Positions 27,124-36,524 are shown, counted from the stretch's first letter. The stretch is DNA of 64,000 nucleotides from an uncultured Microscilla sp. (GCF_947493425.1 NZ_CANLRP010000005.1:62001-126000); one strand, 5' to 3'. Notes: generated by a model not told the origin, from the sequence alone. Program-made: numbers and translations.

Positions 27124-28350
27124 TTATTTCAAGTAACTGATCAACCACACCAACAGCAGGCTCACTACCAAGCCTAAGAAGATTTTACTAAGGTCTTTGA
27201 GTACTACCATAATCACAGACCGGAAACTCCCTGCTTCACCACGTGCCAACTGATAAGTAAGGGCTATTTCGCGACCAGCCAGCAAACCCACAAACACCCA
27301 AGTAGTACTCATAGGTATTTTGCTATATTCTTTGAAAATAAACAATACAATACCATAAGTAAAGTCAATGATGGTAGCCGAACGGATGTCGAAGGTATTA
27401 GTTTTGGTAGTCACAATTTTTTGAATGCCTCCTCCACGCTGATACAATATAAGCCCTAAAAGTCCCACCAGCAAGGCTATAGCTAACCAGTAACCTAAGG
27501 CTGACAGAGCACCATGACGTGGCAAATATACAAATATGTTTGCCATGTCTTGAATGATCCATTGGCTCCACAAAAAGCCAGTAGAAATCCATTGGGCAAT
27601 CATCCAACTATTAGAGGCATACTCTTCTGAATCTTTATTATTAGCACTTAACCCCTGGCGGTATAAGAAAAAGTATACTGGTACTACTACCAAAGCAGCT
27701 ACCACATTTTTAAGCACAAACAAGCGATAAGTTTTATAGGCTTCTTTGCCAAAGATACCCTCTATGAGTTGATAATGTCCAATTAAATTGACAATAACAA
27801 TACCCAAACCTATAGCTATCAGGAAGTTGAAAAAAGCTCTCAGAAATACCGCATTACTAGAGGTTTTGGTAAACTCTTGGTATTTATGGCTAGTACTGAT
27901 AAAGTATTTTTCGAGACGTTTAGAAATGAACATATACAACACGATTGCTACAACAAACGCTGTTAGGTATCCTAGCAATGATTTTTCGACCATGCTTCGG
28001 ATATTTTTGGAGCTAAACACACTAAGAATAAGAAATGTAGTACTTACGGGTATTCCAAAACGAGTAATTACTACTAAAATAACGGGAGGAAGTGCTAACC
28101 ACCAATGGTAGTTTTTCGGGAAAGGAATTTTATCTAAGCGACCATAGGCAATATCACCTTGAAGTTGAAACCAGGCATAGGTAGCCACAGCTAAAAATAT
28201 ACCGCCAATATACAGCCATAACACATGCCATTTGCGTTTGCTGTTGGAACTGATGAAGGTTCCTAACGTTTGAATCACATCATTACCAACCACTGAGTAT
28301 GATGCCAGAGAAAAGCCCAGTATCATAATTATCTGTGACGTTATATCCAT
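27124..28350 (-). CDS. PiT-family inorganic phosphate permease
   Basis: 408 residues with about ten hydrophobic segments. The duplicated PiT signature is visible: GNDVIQTLGTFIS in the N-terminal half, GIPVSTTFLILSVFSS and the matching KIPMSTTWVFVGLLAGREIA in the C-terminal half, plus QDMANIFVYLPR. PiT permeases import phosphate by proton or sodium symport across the inner membrane. The sequence is a divergent member, as is usual in Bacteroidota, so sulfate or another anion cannot be excluded. Own terminator downstream; not in an operon with the upstream phosphatase (about 150 bases apart). Confidence 0.85.
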   Translation of the reverse strand: MDITSQIIMILGFSLASYSVVGNDVIQTLGTFISSNSKRKWHVLWLYIGGIFLAVATYAWFQLQGDIAYGRLDKIPFPKNYHWWLALPPVILVVITRFGIPVSTTFLILSVFSSKNIRSMVEKSLLGYLTAFVVAIVLYMFISKRLEKYFISTSHKYQEFTKTSSNAVFLRAFFNFLIAIGLGIVIVNLIGHYQLIEGIFGKEAYKTYRLFVLKNVVAALVVVPVYFFLYRQGLSANNKDSEEYASNSWMIAQWISTGFLWSQWIIQDMANIFVYLPRHGALSALGYWLAIALLVGLLGLILYQRGGGIQKIVTTKTNTFDIRSATIIDFTYGIVLFIFKEYSKIPMSTTWVFVGLLAGREIALTYQLARGEAGSFRSVIMVVLKDLSKIFLGLVVSLLLVWLISYLK

Positions 28351-28502
28351 TGTCTGCTATGCCCTAAGGGTAATTACGAAACTTAGTATAGATAAATTTT
28401 AACTGAGGGCAAAACAAACAAAAAAAAACCAGATAATAAACTCTAAAGTGGTTAAAAATCGTCCCCCCCCAATAAGGATTCATTTTTTAGTGCTTTTAAT
28501 GC

Positions 28503-29204
28503 TTAAAACATCTCTATGAGCTCCTTCAGGCTTGTAATTTCTTTATATACCTCTTCTTTGTGTGCTTTTTGCAAAGGATTATAAAACACATGGTCAAGCG
28601 CACTATTTTTAGCCCCTGCAATATCGGCCTCCAGACTATCGCCAATCATAATACTCTCTTGGGTTTTGGCACCAGCCTGACGAAGTGCATATTCAAATAT
28701 TTGAGTAGAAGGTTTTTTATAACCAGTACAACCTGAAGTCACCACGACATTAAAATAATCACCTAATTTGGCACTGGTTATTTTTACCAACTGTATATCA
28801 GAAAAACCATTGGTAATGATATGTAGTTCATATTTACCTTTGAGATAATCCAATAGCTCCTGAGCATGGTCACACAAATGAGACTTAGTAGGAGCCATAT
28901 CCAAATAATCGTCCGAAAACTGTTTTACCAATTGATGAGGCATATCTATTTCAAATTGGGTAAATATTCTTTCAAACCGTACCATTCTTAAAGTTTGATG
29001 ATCTATGTTATTTTCTCGGTACTGCTTCCAAAGTTCTTGATTAATGGCGTAGTACCTGGTTAAAAACTCTTGCTGATCAATCACTTCTTTGCCTGCCTCA
29101 GCAAGATTGTAATGTTCAAACAACTCGAGTAGGGTTTCTTTAGAGTTGCGCCGAAAATCCCATAAGGTATCATCCAGGTCAAAAAATATATGTTTATAAT
29201 TCAT
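28503..29204 (-). CDS. YjjG-type HAD nucleotidase
   Basis: 233 residues from ATG 29204 (MNYKHIFFDLDDTLWDF); an upstream frame to 29240 would add 12 hydrophobic residues that the family does not have. HAD motif I is DLDDTLWDF, motif II ITNGFSDIQ, motif III KKPSTQIF and motif IV MIGDSLEADIAGA. These match TIGR02254/YjjG, which dephosphorylates non-canonical nucleoside monophosphates in nucleotide-pool cleaning. Single gene, divergent from a leucine-rich-repeat gene. Confidence 0.9.
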   Translation of the reverse strand: MNYKHIFFDLDDTLWDFRRNSKETLLELFEHYNLAEAGKEVIDQQEFLTRYYAINQELWKQYRENNIDHQTLRMVRFERIFTQFEIDMPHQLVKQFSDDYLDMAPTKSHLCDHAQELLDYLKGKYELHIITNGFSDIQLVKITSAKLGDYFNVVVTSGCTGYKKPSTQIFEYALRQAGAKTQESIMIGDSLEADIAGAKNSALDHVFYNPLQKAHKEEVYKEITSLKELIEMF

Positions 29205-29322
29205 TAGTTCAAAAATGTATAAAGGTGAGCTTGTTATCAAGTAAAGGTTTGATTACATTTCTTCCGTAAAGAAAAAAGATCATAAAATAAGCACCTAATA
29301 TTTGCTATAAAAAACACATAGA

Positions 29323-30342
29323 ATGCCCATACAAGGTAAAAAACCATCTGCCCAACAAATCGAGCAGATTTATCAGTTACTAGAAGATTCATCCTCCAAA
29401 AAAGTGATTATTGGTTTAAACAAGTTGCGTCAACACAAGCTTGATTATAAAATCATATCTTATTTGGTAGGAATGAGTTGGTTTTATCCCGACACAAAGA
29501 TTCGACGTCGGATAAAACACCTTATTTTTAAAGAAGTATCTGACGACTACGCCAGTTTTTTAAAGGGTAAATGGCGTTACTTGCCTACTCCTACCCTACC
29601 CAAAGTATGGAATCTGATAGAAGAGGTAGTAAAACACCCACAAATAGATGCAGGCATTATTCGGCAATGGGCTTACCGAGAACACCTCACAAATCCTGAA
29701 CTGAAACTCAACAACCTGAAGTTACAATACCTTTCATCTGAACTTGCCACCTTTAAGCATTTAAAAGTACTTGACCTTGCAAATAACCATTTACTTACTT
29801 TGCCTCCTGAGTTTGGTAAACTAAAAAAACTAGAAACGTTATTTCTTGCGCATAATCAAATTGCTGTATTGCCTACTGAAATACGCAAACTGAAAAGCCT
29901 AAAAAAGTTGGACTTAAGTGCAAATCAAGGGATGAATAACTTGCCAAGCGATTTGAGTAATTGGGCTAAACTAATATGGCTGGACTTAAGCTACAATAGT
30001 TTCAAGACACTGCCATTAGGCATTTGTAATTTACCTAAGCTCAAAGAACTGAATATTGCCCACAATCAGATTAAGCAACTACCCAAGGCTGCCAAGCAGT
30101 TAAAAAAGCTCAAAAAACTCAATTGGTCTGCCAATGAGCTTCCTGCTTTACCTATCGAGTCATTGCTCTTATTGGAAAACCTTACCACCCTTGATATCTC
30201 TGATAACTTGTTGGAAGAACTACCTCTCAAATTAAAAAAACTGCCTTGTTTGAAGCAGATCACCATTCATAACATACCTGCATTGGCAAAACAACGACAT
30301 CAATTAAAAAAGAATTTTGCACCTATTGAACTTATTTTCTAA
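29323..30342 (+). CDS. Cytoplasmic leucine-rich-repeat protein
   Basis: 339 residues, no signal peptide. The first 115 residues are helical and basic (KIRRRIKHLIFKEV); from about 126 to 320 there are eight or more repeats of the LxxLxLxxNxLxxLPxxL type, for example LKVLDLANNHLLTLPPEFGKL and LIWLDLSYNSFKTLPLGI with Asn ladders. Protein-binding role likely, partner unknown. Such intracellular leucine-rich proteins are numerous in Microscilla-like genomes. Followed by a TerB-like gene on the same strand after 74 bases. Confidence 0.85.
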   Translation: MPIQGKKPSAQQIEQIYQLLEDSSSKKVIIGLNKLRQHKLDYKIISYLVGMSWFYPDTKIRRRIKHLIFKEVSDDYASFLKGKWRYLPTPTLPKVWNLIEEVVKHPQIDAGIIRQWAYREHLTNPELKLNNLKLQYLSSELATFKHLKVLDLANNHLLTLPPEFGKLKKLETLFLAHNQIAVLPTEIRKLKSLKKLDLSANQGMNNLPSDLSNWAKLIWLDLSYNSFKTLPLGICNLPKLKELNIAHNQIKQLPKAAKQLKKLKKLNWSANELPALPIESLLLLENLTTLDISDNLLEELPLKLKKLPCLKQITIHNIPALAKQRHQLKKNFAPIELIF

Positions 30343-30416
30343 ACCTGTTTCTGTAATAATCTCAGGTTTTTGATATATTTACTCAACCTAAAAGGTGATT
30401 CAAATAAACTTATATT

Positions 30417-30797
30417 ATGGTAAACAAAGAACAATTATATGATGCTTTTGGTGAACTAATTTATGCAGTAGCAAAAGCTGATGGTCTTATTCAAGCGGAA
30501 GAACAACGCATGTTGGAAAACATTTTGACAGCACACCCTTGGGCTAGTCAAATCCGTTGGTCGTTCGATTATGAAAGTAAAAAAGGCATGAATCCAGAAG
30601 ATAGCTATAAGAAAGCCTTAGATATTTTTAAAGAACATGGACCTGATCCTGACTATGTCTATTTATTGGATGTGCTCAAAAAAGTTGCTGAGGCAAGTGA
30701 TGGTATAGATGCTAACGAACAAAAAGTCATAGACAGTTTTCAGTCTGATTTGTACAAACGCTTTGTGAAGGATGCGGAAGAAAATAATTGGATGTAA
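30417..30797 (+). CDS. TerB-like domain protein
   Basis: 126 residues, all helical. The pattern YAVAKADGLIQAEEQRMLENIL followed by a second VAEASDGIDANEQKVIDSF matches TerB/DjlA-type domains, in which paired Asp/Glu-rich helices bind metal. TerB belongs to tellurite-resistance and stress systems, but lone TerB-like proteins have no settled role. It is the first gene of a close row (30 bases to the next gene). Confidence 0.82.
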   Translation: MVNKEQLYDAFGELIYAVAKADGLIQAEEQRMLENILTAHPWASQIRWSFDYESKKGMNPEDSYKKALDIFKEHGPDPDYVYLLDVLKKVAEASDGIDANEQKVIDSFQSDLYKRFVKDAEENNWM

Positions 30798-30826
30798 ATA
30801 AGCTACCATAAGTATCGACTAACCAA

Positions 30827-31294
30827 ATGAAAGTTATAAAACCACCTGCTTCTATTGACATTCCCCCCAATACCAAGGCAGCATTTTTGGCAGGAAGCAT
30901 AGACATGGGCAATGCTATAGACTGGCAAGCCACAGTAACTCAAGCATTGACCAACAGTTCGCTTACTTTTTTGAACCCCCGACGCGATGATTGGGATGCT
31001 TCCTGGGAACAATCTACCAATAACCCTCAGTTTGTAGCACAGGTAAACTGGGAACTAGAGGCGCTGGAAAAAGCTCATTGTATTGCGATGTATTTTGCTC
31101 CACACTCAAAAGCACCAATTACACTATTAGAGTTAGGGTTATTCGCTCAAAGTAAAAAGTTAATTGTATGTTGTTCAAAAAACTTTTGGCGTAAAGGTAA
31201 TGTAGATGTAGTTTGTCAAAGATATGGCATTCCACAAGTTACCAACCTGGAAAACTTAATTCAAGCAATAAAAAAAGAATGTGTGGAAATTTAA
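30827..31294 (+). CDS. Nucleoside 2-deoxyribosyltransferase-like protein
   Basis: 155 residues. The Rossmann-like start AAFLAGSIDMGNAIDW, the LNPRRDDWDASW segment, the WELEALEKAHCIAMYFAP stretch and the PITLLELGLFA segment with the likely catalytic Glu fit the nucleoside 2-deoxyribosyltransferase superfamily (as in Nuc_deoxyrib_tr_2). These hydrolyse or transfer N-glycosidic bonds of nucleosides or nucleotides. Together with TerB upstream it may be part of a nucleotide or stress-related cassette. The 3' end overlaps the following gene by 14 bases. Confidence 0.82.
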   Translation: MKVIKPPASIDIPPNTKAAFLAGSIDMGNAIDWQATVTQALTNSSLTFLNPRRDDWDASWEQSTNNPQFVAQVNWELEALEKAHCIAMYFAPHSKAPITLLELGLFAQSKKLIVCCSKNFWRKGNVDVVCQRYGIPQVTNLENLIQAIKKECVEI

Positions 31295-32333
31295 TTGTAA
31301 ATATTACTGGGCTATTGGATGGTTATGTATAGGGTTGCTTCATACTCACTGTCGTTCTCAAAAATCAAAAATAACTCCTGCGTTTTATTATTGGAAAACC
31401 ACTTTTAATCTTTCGGCAAACGAACGTAAATATTTAAAAGAGTTGCAAATCAAGCGTCTATATGTACGCTATTTTGACATAGATTGGAACCCTTACCAAA
31501 AAGAAGCACAACCAATAGCTGAGCTTAAGTGGCAAACCCAAGACATCCCTATACCATGCTTGGTGCCTACTGTTTTTATCACTAATCGCACACTTTTGAA
31601 TATTTCTTATAATCAATTAGAGAAATTAGGCAACAATATTGCTAACAAAATACTTGAGAAGTCAAAGAATCTCAGAAACGTAACCATTCGTGAAATCCAA
31701 CTGGATTGTGATTGGTCGGGTAAAACCCAAAAGCGTTTTTTCAAATTAATTGAAATACTGAGAGAACAGGTCAAAGGCAACGGTATTAAGACCCTGTCAG
31801 CAACCATTCGGTTGCATCAGCTTAAATACTACAAAAAAACGGGAGTACCTCCAGTAGATCGTGGTATGCTGATGTTTTACAACATGGGAAGCCTTGATGG
31901 TAAAAATACCAATAACTCTATTTTAGACCTCCAAATTGCCCAACAATACTTGGCAAAATCAAAGAAATATCCCCTACAATTAGATGTGGCATTGCCAATC
32001 TATCGATGGGGCGTTTTGATAAGAAGAGGACGCGTTATAAAGTTGCTCAATAGCTTAAAAAACAATACATTTGTTAATACCCGTTTTTTTCGTCAAAAGC
32101 AAAAACAAGTGTTTGAAGTCATCAAAAGTACTTATTTAAATGGCGTTTACCTTTATAAAGGTGATTTGATAAGACTCGAACAGATTAGTGCTCACAACTT
32201 ACAACAAGCGGCAAAGTTGTTACGTCGTTATATAGTAAGTCATCAGTTGTATATTACATTATATCATCTGGACGAAAAAAATCTGAAAAATTATGAGCCT
32301 AAAGAATTAAAGAGTATTTTCTACTCTTTTTAG
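31281..32333 (+). CDS. Lipoprotein of unknown function
   Basis: 350 residues, translation from GTG 31281, overlapping the previous gene by 14 bases. The short N-terminus ends with a lipobox-like LLHTHC (Cys24). The rest has repeated 'LYVRYFDIDWNPYQKEA', 'LVPTVFITNRTLL', 'REIQLDCDWSG' and 'LQLDVALPIYRWGVL' segments, as expected of a TIM-barrel sugar-binding or glycosidase-like fold with Asp/Trp at strand ends. I do not know a characterised member. With the 740-residue protein two genes downstream it resembles pairs seen together in Bacteroidota. Confidence 0.72.
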   Translation: MWKFNCKYYWAIGWLCIGLLHTHCRSQKSKITPAFYYWKTTFNLSANERKYLKELQIKRLYVRYFDIDWNPYQKEAQPIAELKWQTQDIPIPCLVPTVFITNRTLLNISYNQLEKLGNNIANKILEKSKNLRNVTIREIQLDCDWSGKTQKRFFKLIEILREQVKGNGIKTLSATIRLHQLKYYKKTGVPPVDRGMLMFYNMGSLDGKNTNNSILDLQIAQQYLAKSKKYPLQLDVALPIYRWGVLIRRGRVIKLLNSLKNNTFVNTRFFRQKQKQVFEVIKSTYLNGVYLYKGDLIRLEQISAHNLQQAAKLLRRYIVSHQLYITLYHLDEKNLKNYEPKELKSIFYSF

Positions 32334-32388
32334 CTTGAATTGCTATTCAATTGTTATACTAAATTAACCAAAAATCTAAGCTTGAAAG

Positions 32389-32922
32389 ATGGGTTACATC
32401 TATAACTTGCATAAAAGATTGATGGACGAAAACTTGATTTTGGTCTATGAAGGGGAGTTTACCCAAGAAATAACCAAAACAGTTTTAGCAATGGCCGAAC
32501 GTAATATGAACGTTCTCGGCGAAATTTCCACCATTCGCAAAAAAGTCTTCAATATAATGATTGAGTGTTTACAAAACCTTGTGAAACACTCAAGCAACAG
32601 TTCGATTTTTATGATTGGTAAGCATGACGATGACTATATTATAGGATCGGGCAACCCAGTAACTAAAGAGGAAGCTGCTACCATTGCCGAGAAAATAAAC
32701 TATGTGAATGGTTTGAGTCGGGATGAGTTACGTGCGCTTTTCCGCGAAATCGTAAAAATTGGTGAGCTGTCAGATAAAGGTGGGGCTGGTTTAGGATTCA
32801 TTGATATGGTACGAAAATCGGGAGAAAAGTTATTGTTTGATTTTCAGGCAATAGATAATGACATGATATTCTTCTCTTTGCTTTTGCGTGTAAGACGAGG
32901 AAATTTTGATTATTTAGTGTAA
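32389..32922 (+). CDS. siaB: SiaB-family protein kinase
   Basis: 177 residues. The sequence NMNVLGEISTIRKKVFNIMIECLQNLVKH, then YIIGSGNPVT and DKGGAGLGFIDMVRKSG, is the GHKL-type kinase fold of the SiaB (DUF6272) family: the E-x-x-Q-N-L-x-K-H helix replaces the N-box and GGAGLGF is the ATP-lid glycine motif. In Pseudomonas SiaB phosphorylates SiaC and the PP2C phosphatase SiaA reverses it, controlling cyclic-di-GMP and aggregation. A SiaC homologue lies 2.5 kb downstream on the same strand; no SiaA or SiaD is in the window. Confidence 0.88.
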   Translation: MGYIYNLHKRLMDENLILVYEGEFTQEITKTVLAMAERNMNVLGEISTIRKKVFNIMIECLQNLVKHSSNSSIFMIGKHDDDYIIGSGNPVTKEEAATIAEKINYVNGLSRDELRALFREIVKIGELSDKGGAGLGFIDMVRKSGEKLLFDFQAIDNDMIFFSLLLRVRRGNFDYLV

Positions 32923-32961
32923 ATTTGAGTTAGGTGTCATTACCTAAAATCTACTCAAATT
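32922..32961 (+). other. Hairpin between siaB and the next gene
   Basis: AATTTGAGT (32922-32930) pairs with ACTCAAATT (32953-32961), with an inner TAGGT/ACCTA stem. It begins in the siaB stop region and ends seven bases before the next ATG, with no T run; it may attenuate or process the transcript. Confidence 0.5.
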
Positions 32962-32968
32962 CACGAAT

Positions 32969-35191
32969 ATGAAGTTTTTAAAAATGGCTTTTGTGGTTTT
33001 AGTACACGCAGCATTTGTACTAAAACCACAAGAACTCTCCCAATCTGCCTGTGGTTTTTATGAAACAGGCATTACCTATTACAAATTTCTCGATCCTGAG
33101 ATTATTAACCAACCTCACAATAAACCCTTCTTTTTTACTTTCGAACGTTTATATGATTATCATTGGAACGAAGAAGAAGGACATACACAAGACAACCTTG
33201 CTGAATGGAAGGCTTATTTCAAAAATACGCCTTCTACCAATGACACCAAACAGTTGGTATACAAAGCCAAGGTCAGTGAAACTAAACTTATCAAAAACTA
33301 TGTGGCAGGCATTAATGGAGCTCTTCCAAGTAAATGGCGTAATAACTCAGCAATACAACACCTAAAGAAGACACGGGCTACCGATGTAGTGAAGTACCTA
33401 CTATTTGCAAAGCAATGTGAACCTTATGTAATAAACTTGGGGGACAATCGATGGCGAAATGCCACTCAAAAAGACAAAGAGGCAATGCAAGACCTCATAA
33501 TTAACGGCAATGGCGCTTACATAAACTCTTCTAATAAATTTTTAAAAATGCGCTATGCTTATCAACTAGTACGTTTAGCGCATTACTCTCAAAACTACGC
33601 TCAAGCCATCAAGCTATACGATCAGTTAGCAAAGCCGTTGGAAGGCAATTCTAACTCACTCATCAAATATTGGGCGCTTGCCCATAAAGCAGGCGCTTTG
33701 ACGCTGAGTGGTGATAAAGTAAAAGGAGCATACCTTTTTGCCAAGGTTTTTGACAAATGCCCCAGCCGTAGGGTACAAGCTTACGATAGTTTTAAGGTCT
33801 CCTCAGATCAAGACTTTCGTCAAGTGCTCAACTTGTGCAAAAGCAACGAAGAAACTGCTACTGTATATCTATTGCGAGGAATAAAACCCTATGCAAATGC
33901 TATTGAAGAAATGCAACAAATTTACCAAGTGGCACCTTCTTCCAAATACCTCTCACTATTACTCACTCGTGAAGTCAATAAAATGGAAGTAAACTTATTG
34001 TCTGCCAACTTAAGTAAGAATCTGGCTTTTTATCAAAAGTTTGATGGTTTCCCAAAAAAGGAGGCTATTCAATACCTCAAAGAGTTGAAAGCAATGGTAA
34101 GTAAGGTAGTGCAAGAACGTAAAGTAGATGATTTAACATTATGGCAAATGGCTCATTGCTATCTAGAGTATGTAGGCGGCAAGCCCACTAAAGCTTTACA
34201 AATGTTTAATAAGCTTTCCTTTAGCTCTCCCCAACTCAAGTATCAAGTGCAAGTATTTAAGCTGGCAATAAAAATAGCACAACTCGATAAAATCACCAAA
34301 ACAGAGGAAGGATCACTGTTCCAGCAAGTAAGGTTATTAAAACACAATCATCTAAACGACTATTTGCTCAACGTGTTTCGCCATAAACTATACGCTCAAG
34401 GCGATATAGGTAAAGCATACTTGTGCCAACCACAGAACTCAGCACTGGCTATACCACTTACAATGAAAGTAGTAGATAATCTGATTTCCTGGGAGAAACG
34501 CACTAAGAATAAAACCCTCTTTGAAGAGACCTTGAATTCGTCACTCAAAAACTGGTATAAGGTAAAGGCTACTATGTATCTGCGTAATGATCAATTAAAA
34601 AAAGCCATTGAATATTATACATTGGCAGGTGAATCAAAAAAACTATTGGCCAACCCCAAATACTATACAATTAGTGGAAGCTATGGACATCGTCGTCCGG
34701 TGATTAATCAATATACCCAAGCCAGTTTAGCAAAAGAAATGCTTAGCCTAAAAAAACAAGCTACAAATGCTACTGCCATGTTCGAACTAGGAAATATTTA
34801 TTATAACATCACTTGGTTTGGTAACACTTGGGATGCGCTACAAAATTATCGTAGTAGTACAGGTACTTGGGGCTATCGTTATAATCTAAGAAATAAACCA
34901 CAACCAGTTCCTCGACAATTTGACTTATCCTACCCATTGCGTTATTTCAACAAAGCTATTTCGTTAGCTCATAAAAAAGGAGACAAAGAACTGGCTGCTA
35001 AAGCGACTTATATGGCTGCCAAATGCGAACAAATGGCTTATCAAGCAAGTAAAGATTATAACAACAAGAAAAAAATACCTGAAAAATATTTAAACAGTTT
35101 TAAATTACTACAACAACAATATAGCAATACCACTTATCATCAAAAAGTCATTAAAGAATGTTCTTATTATAACTATTTTTTGAGAAGATAA
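32969..35191 (+). CDS. Large secreted helical-repeat protein of unknown function
   Basis: 740 residues. A signal peptide-like N-terminus (MKFLKMAFVVLVHAAFVL) is followed by a conserved-looking SACGFYETGITYYKFLDPEI segment. From about residue 190 on, helical pairs of the TPR type recur (YAQAIKLYDQLAKPLEG, GDKVKGAYLFAKVFDKCPS, QLKKAIEYYTLAGESKKL, YPLRYFNKAISLAHKKGDKELAAKATYMAAK). The last part has Tyr/Trp-rich segments (YYNITWFGNTWDALQNYRSS). Family not recognised beyond TPR-like repeats. It separates siaB and siaC and is ended by a strong terminator, so siaC has its own promoter. Confidence 0.75.
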   Translation: MKFLKMAFVVLVHAAFVLKPQELSQSACGFYETGITYYKFLDPEIINQPHNKPFFFTFERLYDYHWNEEEGHTQDNLAEWKAYFKNTPSTNDTKQLVYKAKVSETKLIKNYVAGINGALPSKWRNNSAIQHLKKTRATDVVKYLLFAKQCEPYVINLGDNRWRNATQKDKEAMQDLIINGNGAYINSSNKFLKMRYAYQLVRLAHYSQNYAQAIKLYDQLAKPLEGNSNSLIKYWALAHKAGALTLSGDKVKGAYLFAKVFDKCPSRRVQAYDSFKVSSDQDFRQVLNLCKSNEETATVYLLRGIKPYANAIEEMQQIYQVAPSSKYLSLLLTREVNKMEVNLLSANLSKNLAFYQKFDGFPKKEAIQYLKELKAMVSKVVQERKVDDLTLWQMAHCYLEYVGGKPTKALQMFNKLSFSSPQLKYQVQVFKLAIKIAQLDKITKTEEGSLFQQVRLLKHNHLNDYLLNVFRHKLYAQGDIGKAYLCQPQNSALAIPLTMKVVDNLISWEKRTKNKTLFEETLNSSLKNWYKVKATMYLRNDQLKKAIEYYTLAGESKKLLANPKYYTISGSYGHRRPVINQYTQASLAKEMLSLKKQATNATAMFELGNIYYNITWFGNTWDALQNYRSSTGTWGYRYNLRNKPQPVPRQFDLSYPLRYFNKAISLAHKKGDKELAAKATYMAAKCEQMAYQASKDYNNKKKIPEKYLNSFKLLQQQYSNTTYHQKVIKECSYYNYFLRR

Positions 35192-35207
35192 ACTTTCTAT
35201 ACTTGGA

Positions 35208-35245
35208 AAACAGGCATTAAGTAACTACTTAATGCCTGTTTTTGC
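35208..35245 (+). terminator. Strong terminator
   Basis: AAACAGGCATTAAG (35208-35221) and CTTAATGCCTGTTT (35228-35241) form a perfect 14-bp stem, followed by T. It ends the transcript of the 740-residue protein, 17 bases past the stop. Confidence 0.85.
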
Positions 35246-35284
35246 TTTAGTCAGAATGGTTTTTATTTCAACCTTGAATGAATA

Positions 35285-35379
35285 TACCTTTGTATAACAT
35301 CATTACAAACTGACAATCAACAGCTTATATGTTTGAAATAAATTGAAATATTTTTATTGACTTTAGCATGGTACTTTTG
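35285..35379 (+). promoter_or_regulatory. Promoter-like boxes upstream of siaC
   Basis: Two exact TAnnTTTG boxes occur upstream of siaC: TACCTTTG (35285-35292) and TACTTTTG (35372-35379). Either would give a leader of about 60-150 bases before ATG 35444. No perfect TTTG -33 box is seen, so this is partial support. Confidence 0.5.
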
Positions 35380-35443
35380 TAACATATTATTAAGATATAA
35401 TACAGGCATTAAAGTTTTAACATTTACAAATTCTTTTGAACAG

Positions 35444-35833
35444 ATGAAAAGTTTATTTATAAAAGCAGGTGACTATTCTCCAAAAGTATCTTTTGATACT
35501 TCCAGCAATGTATTTGAAATTACCGGAGACTCGTTTGGGGAAGACACACTCCGTTTTTTCAACCCTATAGTTGATTGGCTTCAAAAGTACTTAAAGCAAA
35601 ACAACCGTTTCATAGAATTCAATATTCAGATGAACTATTTGAATACAAGTTCTTTTAAAAGATTCAATGAGATTTTGGCAATGCTGGAGCGCTACTACAT
35701 GGCAACCAAAACATTGGTCAAAATAAATTGGATATGCAATCAGGATGATGATGAGATCATAGATTATGGGGAAGACATTAAAGATTTTTTTGAAAACTTA
35801 CCTATTAATATTCACATCAAAACAACAGCTTAA
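35444..35833 (+). CDS. siaC: SiaC-family regulatory phosphoprotein (DUF1987)
   Basis: 129 residues from ATG 35444 (MKSLFIKAGDYSPKVSF); a longer frame from 35357 is unlikely. Motif YLNTSSFKRF puts Thr68 at the position phosphorylated by SiaB in the characterised Pseudomonas protein, and family features (PIVDWLQKYL, IDYGEDIKDFF) are present. Unphosphorylated SiaC binds and activates a diguanylate cyclase (SiaD) in Pseudomonas; a cyclase partner is not visible here, so the local output is unknown. Own promoter region, separated from siaB by the 740-residue gene. Confidence 0.9.
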   Translation: MKSLFIKAGDYSPKVSFDTSSNVFEITGDSFGEDTLRFFNPIVDWLQKYLKQNNRFIEFNIQMNYLNTSSFKRFNEILAMLERYYMATKTLVKINWICNQDDDEIIDYGEDIKDFFENLPINIHIKTTA

Positions 35834-36010
35834 GTCTTATATGAACAATCACCAGATTAAACCCAGTTTAATACTTTCCTCCAGCCTCTTTGCCATTCTC
35901 AATTCTTCAAACAGCTTTTAGTTATTCTTCGATTCTGGCTTTGCTTAACAAAGATGTGTTTTTATTGACTACAAAAAAAATTATCAGATACAATGAAGTA
36001 AACCAAGGCA

Positions 36011-36493
36011 TTAGACCTTGGCTGCAACCTCGTCTAACTCTATTTTATAATCATACTGAAGGTCTTCATGCAGGTGGGTAATGGTTTTGCGGATAGTTGC
36101 TATTTGACGTAGGTTAATGTTGCGTAATGCCAAGCTTTTACCCAATAAGGTGTTTACTTTATTAAGATGAATACAAAAGTAAATCAGCAACTCTACTTCT
36201 GTCTCTTTATGTTTAGAGTACTTGATAAACTTTTTCACCATTCGCTGTATTTTACGAATACTTTTCTTAGCAAAATAAACGCTTTTTAGGTTGATGTTGG
36301 CAAACTGAACATCCATTTCCTCTTTAATACTCTCTATATAATTTGCTTCATTATTCGCTTCGAACAAGAGATAGGTTAACAACTCTTTATTTTCTTTTTT
36401 AAACTTTGACATTTTCAGACAAAGCTCAATTAATTCGCCCTGAGGCATATTGTTTAGCTCATGTTTGATCTCTCTAATAGAAGCTGCTTTCAT
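36011..36493 (-). CDS. Conserved Bacteroidota helical protein, function unknown
   Basis: 160 residues, no signal or membrane segment. Helical throughout and rich in Lys/Glu: IREIKHELNNMPQGELIELCLKMSKFKKENKELLTYLLFEANNE, then a basic stretch SIRKIQRMVKKFIKYSKHKETEVELLIYFC. I associate this pattern with a small Bacteroidota-only family without assigned role. It is monocistronic. A short palindrome (ACCTGTTATACAGGT, 36510-36524) lies 17 bases upstream of the start and may be an operator. Confidence 0.75.
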   Translation of the reverse strand: MKAASIREIKHELNNMPQGELIELCLKMSKFKKENKELLTYLLFEANNEANYIESIKEEMDVQFANINLKSVYFAKKSIRKIQRMVKKFIKYSKHKETEVELLIYFCIHLNKVNTLLGKSLALRNINLRQIATIRKTITHLHEDLQYDYKIELDEVAAKV

Positions 36494-36509
36494 ACTATTT
36501 TGGAAGGTT

Positions 36510-36524
36510 ACCTGTTATACAGGT
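36510..36524. promoter_or_regulatory. Palindrome upstream of the 160-residue gene
   Basis: ACCTGTTATACAGGT: two 5-base arms ACCTG/CAGGT around TTATA. Position just upstream of the start suggests an operator, but it is short enough to be chance. Confidence 0.3.

Noticed and set aside
28440-28480. Run of eight C in the spacer before the HAD gene
   Set aside because: A single homopolymer run in non-coding DNA; no evidence of phase variation because no reading frame crosses it.
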